Shown here piece by piece: positions 1 through 5,144 of a DNA stretch of 5,809 bases; positions within the stretch are counted from its first letter, which is position 1; each line of letters opens with the position of its first letter. The stretch lies in assembly GCA_900553475.1 (NCBI GenBank), contig USEF01000110.1, positions 1 to 5,809 on the forward strand, written 5' to 3'. Below the pieces are notes generated by a model. That model was not told where the DNA came from and ran no database searches. It worked only from the letters and a program-made list of their open reading frames with translations. This stretch comes from an uncultured Collinsella sp. GTDB taxonomy: Bacteria; Actinomycetota; Coriobacteriia; Coriobacteriales; Coriobacteriaceae. The position numbers were made by a program, and so were the translations under genes.

Positions 1-50
1 TCTTTTTGTCTCTGGGTTTGTAGATTGGCGAAGGCGATATGCTCTGGCAG

Positions 51-1064
51 CTATTTTGAGTTCTTGATGCGGCGTGTAGCTGTGGCGGTTATTCCGAGGC
101 CTGCGGCGGCGACTGCTGCGAGTGCGATTGCGCTCGGCGCTGTGTCGCCTGTGTTTGCGAGCTTGCCGGCGGTCGTATTTGCTTGCTTGCCGCTGCTCGA
201 GTTCGCCTGCTTGGTGGAGCTTGGCGGGGTATTTTTGCCGGTCGCGGACGAGCCGGTGGGCTGTGCCGTTTCGGCCGGCTGCGCTGGGCTGGAGGGTTTT
301 GTCGTCTCGGCGGGTCTCGTTATCTCGGGCGAGGTGGCCTTGTCTGCCGCGGCCTTAGCCTCTTCGTATGCCTTGCAGGCGTCGTCATAGGCCGCTTGCG
401 CCTTTTCCAAATCGCCGAGGAGCGCATCTCGCTTGGCTATGTCCTCATCGATGTGGGCTTTAGCTTCCTGCGCCTCACTTTCGGAATCCTGAACCTGTCT
501 TTCCTGGCTTTCGAGCCGGCGTCGGTAGGAGTGAAGATCATCTTCACAAGATTTCTCTCGCCTTTCTGCCGACATGATCTCACGTCGCAACTGCTTAATA
601 TGCTCTTTAGTAGCTGTGCTGGGCTCCTCGTCGCCGAGTGCTTCAAGTGCCTTATCTAATTCTGCCTGAAGGCCGCTTGTCCGGCTGTGGGCCTCATCGT
701 ATTTGGCTTGGGCTGCATCGACGTTCGCTTGCATGGCGGGAAGGCGTTCCCTCCGTTTGGCGGCTTCCGCCGCCACCATGTCGTAGATCTCTTGAAAAGC
801 GGCAATGTCATCATCGATTGCCGCAAGTTTCTCAGGACCTGCGGCGTCTTTTGCGGCCTCGAGGGTTTTGAGCGCTTCCTGCATGGCTGCATACGCTCTT
901 TCTTTTGCGGCGGCCGCATCTTCCGTCTGCAAGGCAACTGCGCCGGTGGGGGCGCTGGTTTCTGCCGCGATCGCCGTTGCGGGGGCGATTCCCGCGACAA
1001 GTGCCGCGGAAAGGGCGATGCCCACAGTTGCTCGTCTTGCTCTTCTTGCGAGAATGTCGTTCAT
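51..1064 (-). CDS. Secreted coiled-coil surface protein with C-terminal LAxTG sortase signal
   Basis: A 337-residue exported protein, probably linked covalently to the cell wall; its binding partner or role is unknown. Residues 1-33 form a Sec signal peptide: an Arg-rich n-region (ARRARRA), a hydrophobic core (about 13-28), and a likely cut after A31-I32-A33. Residues about 48-244 are Ala/Glu/Lys/Gln-rich and read as long alpha-helical coiled coil, with a probable break at G144-D-E-E-P148. Two Cys (173, 230) lie in it. Residues 245-300 are a Pro/Thr/Ser/Ala linker of the wall-spanning kind. The sorting signal follows: L302-A-N-T-G306, hydrophobic stretch about 309-330, then the basic tail RRIKNSK. 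LAxTG is the pattern known for class E sortases of high-GC Gram-positives. The ATG at 1062-1064 has GAGGTG (1070-1075) five bases upstream. It is divergent from the ABC operon. No close family recognised; confidence is high for gene and anchoring, low for function. Confidence 0.9.
   Translation of the reverse strand: MNDILARRARRATVGIALSAALVAGIAPATAIAAETSAPTGAVALQTEDAAAAKERAYAAMQEALKTLEAAKDAAGPEKLAAIDDDIAAFQEIYDMVAAEAAKRRERLPAMQANVDAAQAKYDEAHSRTSGLQAELDKALEALGDEEPSTATKEHIKQLRREIMSAERREKSCEDDLHSYRRRLESQERQVQDSESEAQEAKAHIDEDIAKRDALLGDLEKAQAAYDDACKAYEEAKAAADKATSPEITRPAETTKPSSPAQPAETAQPTGSSATGKNTPPSSTKQANSSSGKQANTTAGKLANTGDTAPSAIALAAVAAAGLGITATATRRIKNSK
141..212 (-). repeat. Three octapeptide-coding repeats running into the sortase motif
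   Basis: Within the surface protein, residues 285-292 (KQANSSSG), 293-300 (KQANTTAG) and 301-308 (KLANTGDT) form three consecutive units with an exact 8-residue (24-bp) period. The third unit contains the LANTG sorting motif. The DNA copies have diverged at many third positions, so this is an old or selected repeat and not a fresh slippage product. Only the third unit has the T-G pair that a sortase cuts. Confidence 0.65.
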
Positions 1065-1114
1065 CTCGGCACCTCATTTCAAGGGTCGGCGACTAACTTG
1101 GTAGCACTAATGTA

Positions 1115-1123
1115 AATATACCA
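1115..1123 (-). promoter_or_regulatory. Candidate extended -10 promoter for the surface protein gene
   Basis: On the minus strand, TGG-TATATT gives an extended -10 element (TGn followed by a 5/6 match to TATAAT). It would start transcription near 1108, about 44 bases before the ATG. I see no good -35 at 16-18 bp; an extended -10 can compensate. TAGCA at 1102-1106 and TGCTA at 1124-1128 form a dyad around it, which could be a repressor site. Assigned by eye. Confidence 0.4.
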
Positions 1124-1161
1124 TGCTAGTTGACCCGACACTGGCTGGGTGTGCGCGTATA

Positions 1162-1169
1162 CCCCCCCC
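1162..1169. repeat. Run of eight C between divergent promoters
   Basis: An uninterrupted run of eight C lies in the divergent intergenic region, about 42 bp upstream of the minus-strand -10 candidate and about 34 bp upstream of the plus-strand -35 candidate. It is outside both coding regions. Runs of this length can slip in replication and change promoter geometry, but it may also be neutral. Confidence 0.7.
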
Positions 1170-1202
1170 TGAAAACTGAATCCCGTTAGAAATGACGAGT
1201 TG

Positions 1203-1232
1203 TTTACGCTTCTTTTGGGGTGGCGGTACTAT
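1203..1232 (+). promoter_or_regulatory. Candidate promoter for the ABC exporter operon
   Basis: TTTACG (1203-1208) and TACTAT (1227-1232) are each 4/6 matches to the -35 and -10 consensus and are 18 bp apart. Transcription would start near 1239, leaving a leader of about 38 bases before the ATG at 1277 and placing the ribosome binding site at 1262-1267 inside the transcript. This start would exclude translation from the upstream in-frame GTG at 1220. The match is moderate and assigned by eye. Confidence 0.35.
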
Positions 1233-1261
1233 CATGGTTCGAATTGAATGTGGATGATGAT

Positions 1262-1267
1262 AGGGAG
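1262..1267 (+). promoter_or_regulatory. Ribosome binding site that sets the first ABC subunit's start
   Basis: AGGGAG ends nine bases before the ATG at 1277. The alternative in-frame GTG at 1220 has its purine run (GGGG) directly touching the start codon, which is too close to act, and would add 19 residues (through VDDDRERLY) that do not look like an ABC exporter N-terminus. Confidence 0.6.
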
Positions 1268-1276
1268 CGCCTATAC

Positions 1277-3157
1277 ATGATTGAGCTGCTCAGGCGTTTT
1301 GGTGGTAAGTTTCGCCGCTATATGGTGATCGGCCCTGCGTGCAAGCTAATCGAAGTGATCTTTGACCTGCTGACGCCGCTGGTGATTGCCCAGATGATCG
1401 ATAAGGGCATTGGGGCGCACGACGTGAACGCCGTTATCCACTACGGTATGCTGCTTGCCGCCATGGCTGTGATCGGCATCTCGTTTACGCTCGTCTGCCA
1501 AAAGATGGCGGCGTTCACCTCGCAGGGCATGGGCACCGACATTCGTGGCGCGCTCTACCAGCATATCAACAAGCTGAGCTATGCCGAACTCGACCGTTTT
1601 GGCACGCCGTCGCTCATCACGCGTATCACCAACGACGTCAACCAGGTGCAGCTCGCTGTGGCGCTGGGCGTGCGCATGCTCATCCGCTGGCCCTTCCTAG
1701 CGGTGGGCTCCATGGTCGCGGCCCTTGCCATCGACCTTAAGCTCGGGATCATCTTTTTGATTTGCACGCCCGCCATCGGCCTGGTGTTTTGGTTTGTCAT
1801 GGCGCGCTGTATCCCGTACTACAGGCAGCTGCAGGCAAAGCTCGACCGCATTGCGCTTATCTGCCGCGAGGGCCTTTCGGGCGCCCGCGTGGTCCGCGCC
1901 TTTGTGCGCGAGGACCACGAGCGCGAGCGCTTTGCCCAAGCCGCCGATGACCAGGCCAATACTGCCATCGCGGTGGGCAAGCTCTCGTCGATCCTTAACC
2001 CCGTCACGTTTCTTGTGATGAACCTGGGCGTGTGCGCCATCCTGTGGGTGGGCAGCATACAGGTCAACGTGGGCGAGCTTACGCAGGGCCAGGTCATGGC
2101 GTTCGTCAACTACATGACGCAGACCCTGACCTCCATCGTGTACGTCGCCAACCTGGTCGTGGTCTTTACCAAGGCGAGCGCCAGCGCGTCGCGTATCAAC
2201 GAGGTGCTCAATTGCGTGCCGGGCATCACCGACGAGGGCAACCAGCCGGTCGCGCTGCCCAAGCCGGGCAATGTCGCTCCAGTTCCCGCGCTGAGCTTGA
2301 GCCATGCGAGCTTCTCGTTTGGCGCTGGCGCGGCCAATGCTGTCAACGATGTGACGCTGGAACTCCCGCTGGGCAAGACACTCGGCATTATCGGCGGTAC
2401 GGGTAGCGGCAAGTCCACGCTCGTCTCGCTCATCCCGCGCCTGTACGATGCGAGCACCGGCAGCGTGAGCGTGATGGGCGCCGACGTGCGCACCTGGCCG
2501 CTCGACCAGCTGCGCCGTGTGGTCGCGACCGTTCCGCAGCGCGCATCGCTGGTGAGCGGCTCCATCCGCAGCAACCTGACCTGGCGCGATGAAGCTGCGA
2601 CCGACGAGGAGCTCTGGGCGGCACTCGACATGGCGCAGGCCAGCGAGTTCGTGCGCAACAAGCCGCAGGGCTTAGACGCCCCGGTCGAGGCGGGCGGCAA
2701 GAACTTTAGCGGTGGCCAGCGTCAGCGCCTGACTATCGCGCGTGCCTTGGTTGGTTCGCCTCAGATATTGATCATGGATGACTCCGCGTCGGCGCTCGAC
2801 TTTAAGACCGACGCGGCGCTTCGCCATGCCATTCGCGAGCGCAGCATGCGCGGTGCCGCCAAGGGCGGGCTGCCGCTGACCACGGTGATTGTGAGCCAGC
2901 GCGTCTCGACCGTGCGCGATGCCGACGTGATCTGCGTGCTCGACCACGGCTCGGTTGCCGGCCTGGGCACACATGACGAGCTCTATGCGACCTGTCGGCT
3001 CTATCGCGAGATTTGCCAGTCGCAGCTGCGCCGCGAGGAGCTTGAGGGCCAGCGGGGGAGCACAGCGCCCGCGCCCACTCCGGCGCCCGCGTCCACCCTA
3101 AGCCCCGCGTCCGCTCCGACCGCCCCCGCATCCGTCTGCGCAAAGGAGGGATGCTAA
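1277..3157 (+). CDS. Heterodimeric ABC exporter subunit with degenerate ATP site (BmrC/TM287-like)
   Basis: A 626-residue half-transporter: membrane domain then ATPase domain. Six predicted membrane helices: about 16-40, 52-75, 133-152, 156-176, 240-259 and 273-297. TM1 holds K23, E26 and D30, a charged pattern I recall from clostridial relatives. ATPase motifs: A-loop Phe F348, Walker A GGTGSGKST (373-381, K379), Q-loop Q421, signature FSGGQ (477-481), Walker B ILIMDD (D501) with D502 where the catalytic Glu should be, D-loop SALD (505-508), and Q541 (SQRVST) replacing the H-loop His. The Asp and Gln mark the degenerate site of a heterodimer; its canonical signature serves the partner's active site. 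The C-terminus ends in an unusual Ala/Pro/Ser/Thr-rich tail (about 594-620). It abuts the partner gene at 3158. Family role: ATP-driven export of drugs, lipids or peptides from the cytoplasmic membrane; substrate unknown. Confidence 0.93.
   Translation: MIELLRRFGGKFRRYMVIGPACKLIEVIFDLLTPLVIAQMIDKGIGAHDVNAVIHYGMLLAAMAVIGISFTLVCQKMAAFTSQGMGTDIRGALYQHINKLSYAELDRFGTPSLITRITNDVNQVQLAVALGVRMLIRWPFLAVGSMVAALAIDLKLGIIFLICTPAIGLVFWFVMARCIPYYRQLQAKLDRIALICREGLSGARVVRAFVREDHERERFAQAADDQANTAIAVGKLSSILNPVTFLVMNLGVCAILWVGSIQVNVGELTQGQVMAFVNYMTQTLTSIVYVANLVVVFTKASASASRINEVLNCVPGITDEGNQPVALPKPGNVAPVPALSLSHASFSFGAGAANAVNDVTLELPLGKTLGIIGGTGSGKSTLVSLIPRLYDASTGSVSVMGADVRTWPLDQLRRVVATVPQRASLVSGSIRSNLTWRDEAATDEELWAALDMAQASEFVRNKPQGLDAPVEAGGKNFSGGQRQRLTIARALVGSPQILIMDDSASALDFKTDAALRHAIRERSMRGAAKGGLPLTTVIVSQRVSTVRDADVICVLDHGSVAGLGTHDELYATCRLYREICQSQLRREELEGQRGSTAPAPTPAPASTLSPASAPTAPASVCAKEGC
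3143..3150 (+). promoter_or_regulatory. Ribosome binding site of second ABC subunit, inside the first gene
   Basis: AAGGAGGG, close to a perfect anti-16S match, ends seven bases before the ATG at 3158. It is read as Lys-Glu-Gly in the last codons of the upstream gene. With the TAAATG junction this implies translational coupling and near-equal output of the two subunits. Confidence 0.85.
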
Positions 3158-5017
3158 ATGAATCCGTACACTTCCTCCGGTTCGGTCGCCACGATGACGG
3201 CCAACGTGTCCGGTAACGATAACCTCAACGACCTGGGCGACGGTCCGCGCCAGCCCGGCGATCCCGAGCGCTATCCCGTGGGTGCGGTGACCCGCCGCTT
3301 GCTGGGCTACGTTCGTCCGCACCGTTTTTCGTTTACGGCGTCGTTTGTGAGTGCCGCCGTTTCGGTAATCTTGCAGCTCTATACGCCCATCCTTATTGGC
3401 GAAGGCATCGACCTTATCGTCGCCGCCGGGCAGGTGGACTTCGATGCGCTGCTGCCGCTCGTTACCAAACTCGCGCTCGTCGTGGTGGGAGCAGCGGCCT
3501 TCCAGTGGCTGCAGGGCTATTGCGTCAACCGCTTGTCCTACGAGACGGTGCGCGACATGCGCGTGGAGGCGAGCGACAAGCTCAGTCGCATGCCGCTCAG
3601 CTTTATCGACAGCCACGCCCACGGCGACCTTATGAGCCGCGTGGTCAACGACGTCGACCAGGTGGGCGACGGTCTGCTCCAGGGCTTTACCCAGCTATTC
3701 ACCGGCGTTATCACCATCGTTGGCACGCTCGCGTTTATGCTCTCCATTAACCTGACCATGACGCTCGTGGTGGTACTCGTCACGCCGCTTTCCATTTTTG
3801 CAGCCGGCGCCATCGCCAAGCTCTCCAACAAAAGCTTTACGGCGCAGCAGCGCATTCAGGGTCAGCTCGGTGGTCATATCGAAGAGTACGTAGGCGAGCA
3901 GAAGCTTGTCGACGCCTTTGCCTATGGCCCCAATGCGCAGCTGCGCTTTGATGCCCTTAACGCCGAGCTCTATACGGCAGGCGAGTGCGCGCAGTTTATG
4001 GGCTCGCTTTCCAATCCCGGTACGCGCTTTATCAATAACATCATCTATGCCGTGGTCGCTGTGATCGGCTGCGTGGGCGTGATCACGGGCGTGCCCGCGG
4101 CGCTTACGGTGGGCGGCGTGCAGATCTTCCTGTCCTATGCCAACCAGTACACCAAGCCGTTCAACGAGGTCACCAACGTCATTACGCAGGTCCAGACCGC
4201 GTACGCCTCGGCGCGCCGCATGTTTGCGCTGCTCGATGCGCGCGAGCAGGAGCCCGACGCGTCGGACGCTGTAGAGCTTACCGCCCCGCAGGGTGAGGTG
4301 ACTTTTGAACACGTGGACTTTAGCTACGTGCCCGACCGCAAACTGCTGCAGGATATCTGCATCGAGGCTAAGCCCGGCATGCGCTTTGCCCTGGTCGGTC
4401 CTACGGGCTGTGGCAAGACGACGCTCATCAATTTGCTACTGCGTTTTTACGATATCGATGCCGGTCGCATTGCGGTCGATGGCCGTTCCTCGCGTGACTA
4501 CACGCGCGCAAGCCTGCGCCGCGCCTTTGGCATGGTGCTGCAGGACACTTGGCTGTTCGAGGGCACGGTGGCGGAAAACATCGCCTACGGTTGTCCCGAT
4601 GCCACGCGCGAACAGGTTGTCGAGGCGGCCAAGCGCGCGCACGCGCACAAGTTTATCGTGCAGCTGCCAGGCGGCTACGATACGGTGATCGGCGAGGACG
4701 GCGGCACGTTTAGCCAAGGTCAAAAACAGCTGCTGTGCATCGCACGCGTCATGCTCACCGATCCGGCTATCTTGCTGCTGGACGAGGCGACTTCGAGCAT
4801 CGATACCCGCACCGAGCTGCAGGTGCAGGCGGCATTCGACGAGCTCATGGCTGGCCGCACAAGCTTTGTCGTGGCGCATCGCCTGAGCACCATCCGCAAC
4901 GCCGACTGCATTCTGGTCATGCGCGACGGCCAGATTATCGAGCGTGGCACGCACGACGAGCTGCTGGCGGCAGATGGCTTCTATGCCGAGCTCTACCGCA
5001 GTCAGTTTGCCCAGTGA
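3158..5017 (+). CDS. Heterodimeric ABC exporter subunit with catalytic ATP site (BmrD/TM288-like)
   Basis: A 619-residue half-transporter, partner of the preceding gene. A polar N-terminal extension of about 40 residues (rich in Ser, Thr, Asn, Asp, Gly) precedes the membrane domain. Predicted helices: about 57-80, 98-120, 177-196, 199-218, 291-310 and 316-342. ATPase motifs are catalytically complete: A-loop Y390, Walker A GPTGCGKTT (414-422, K420), Q-loop Q462, Walker B ILLLDE with D542 and catalytic E543, D-loop SSID (546-549), H-loop H574 (AHRLST). The signature is FSQGQ (518-522), with Gln for the first Gly of the usual SGGQ; this is typical of the subunit that completes the degenerate site. 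So the working site is this Walker A/B with the partner's FSGGQ. The ATG at 3158 has a near-perfect ribosome binding site; Met13 has none. Substrate unknown; an ABCB-type multidrug or lipid exporter is most likely. Confidence 0.94.
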   Translation: MNPYTSSGSVATMTANVSGNDNLNDLGDGPRQPGDPERYPVGAVTRRLLGYVRPHRFSFTASFVSAAVSVILQLYTPILIGEGIDLIVAAGQVDFDALLPLVTKLALVVVGAAAFQWLQGYCVNRLSYETVRDMRVEASDKLSRMPLSFIDSHAHGDLMSRVVNDVDQVGDGLLQGFTQLFTGVITIVGTLAFMLSINLTMTLVVVLVTPLSIFAAGAIAKLSNKSFTAQQRIQGQLGGHIEEYVGEQKLVDAFAYGPNAQLRFDALNAELYTAGECAQFMGSLSNPGTRFINNIIYAVVAVIGCVGVITGVPAALTVGGVQIFLSYANQYTKPFNEVTNVITQVQTAYASARRMFALLDAREQEPDASDAVELTAPQGEVTFEHVDFSYVPDRKLLQDICIEAKPGMRFALVGPTGCGKTTLINLLLRFYDIDAGRIAVDGRSSRDYTRASLRRAFGMVLQDTWLFEGTVAENIAYGCPDATREQVVEAAKRAHAHKFIVQLPGGYDTVIGEDGGTFSQGQKQLLCIARVMLTDPAILLLDEATSSIDTRTELQVQAAFDELMAGRTSFVVAHRLSTIRNADCILVMRDGQIIERGTHDELLAADGFYAELYRSQFAQ

Positions 5018-5045
5018 GCAAGCCCGTGGGGCAAATTAATCAATC

Positions 5046-5069
5046 GACAGACGGTGGTTTACATCTGTC
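5046..5069. repeat. Inverted repeat GACAGA-N12-TCTGTC
   Basis: Perfect 6-bp arms at 5046-5051 and 5064-5069 with a 12-bp spacer, starting 28 bp after the exporter stop codon. The candidate -35 (TTTACA, 5058-5063) lies in the spacer, so an operator for the flavodoxin gene is possible. No T-run follows, so it does not look like an intrinsic terminator. Confidence 0.4.
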
Positions 5070-5085
5070 ACGTTAGTACTAAGAT
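5058..5085 (+). promoter_or_regulatory. Candidate promoter for the flavodoxin gene
   Basis: TTTACA (5058-5063, 5/6 match to the -35) and TAAGAT (5080-5085, 4/6 match to the -10) are 16 bp apart. Transcription would start near 5092, about 50 bases before the start codon. The palindrome at 5073-5082 overlaps the spacer and the -10, a position where a bound protein would control the promoter. An alternative -10, GATATT (5083-5088), would give a 19-bp spacer. Confidence 0.4.
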
Positions 5086-5118
5086 ATTCATCTAATAAAT
5101 TGCATTAGTGGCTTTAGT
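5073..5118. promoter_or_regulatory. Cluster of TTAGT/ACTAA motifs, possible operator array
   Basis: TTAGTACTAA (5073-5082) is a perfect 10-bp palindrome made of TTAGT and ACTAA back to back. CTAAT (5092-5096) and ATTAG (5104-5108) form a second dyad with a 7-bp spacer. Further TTAGT copies sit at 5105-5109 and 5114-5118. All lie in the AT-rich stretch between the candidate -35 and the flavodoxin ribosome binding site. A regulator-binding region fits; the protein is unknown. Confidence 0.4.
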
Positions 5119-5130
5119 TTTGGGGGAAAC

Positions 5131-5134
5131 GAGG
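5131..5134 (+). promoter_or_regulatory. Ribosome binding site of the flavodoxin gene
   Basis: GAGG lies ten bases before the ATG at 5145 and only four bases before an in-frame GTG at 5139. The ATG is preferred for spacing and codon; the choice changes the protein by two residues only. Confidence 0.5.
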
Positions 5135-5144
5135 CAACGTGACT

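Noticed and set aside
1..50. Terminator for the surface protein gene
   Set aside because: No stem followed by a T-run is visible when read on the minus strand; the T-rich bases at 1-7 are A-rich in that transcript.
183..659. 158-codon plus-strand frame across the surface protein gene
   Set aside because: Cys/Arg/Leu-rich translation without domains. It is a shadow of the minus-strand gene, which has a signal peptide, coiled coil and sorting signal.
1130..1163. TTGACC (1130-1135) with TATACC (1158-1163) as a plus-strand promoter
   Set aside because: The spacer would be 22 bp, too long for a standard promoter. The 1203-1232 pair has better spacing and position.
1697..2305. 202-codon minus-strand frame opposite the first ABC gene
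   Set aside because: His/Arg/Asp-rich translation with no motif, typical of the antisense of GC-rich coding DNA; the plus strand carries a complete ABC exporter.
2110..2700. 196-codon minus-strand frame opposite the first ATPase domain
   Set aside because: It lies opposite Walker A and Q-loop codons of a clear gene. It has no ribosome binding site support and a Ser/Thr-rich composition from antisense reading.
3695..4312. 205-codon minus-strand frame opposite the second ABC gene
   Set aside because: Arg/His/Gly-rich shadow of the membrane domain with no recognisable motif.
5022..5040. GCCC-GTG-GGGC hairpin after the exporter operon as an intrinsic terminator
   Set aside because: Only a 4-bp stem with a 3-base loop, followed by AAATTAAT and not a T-run.
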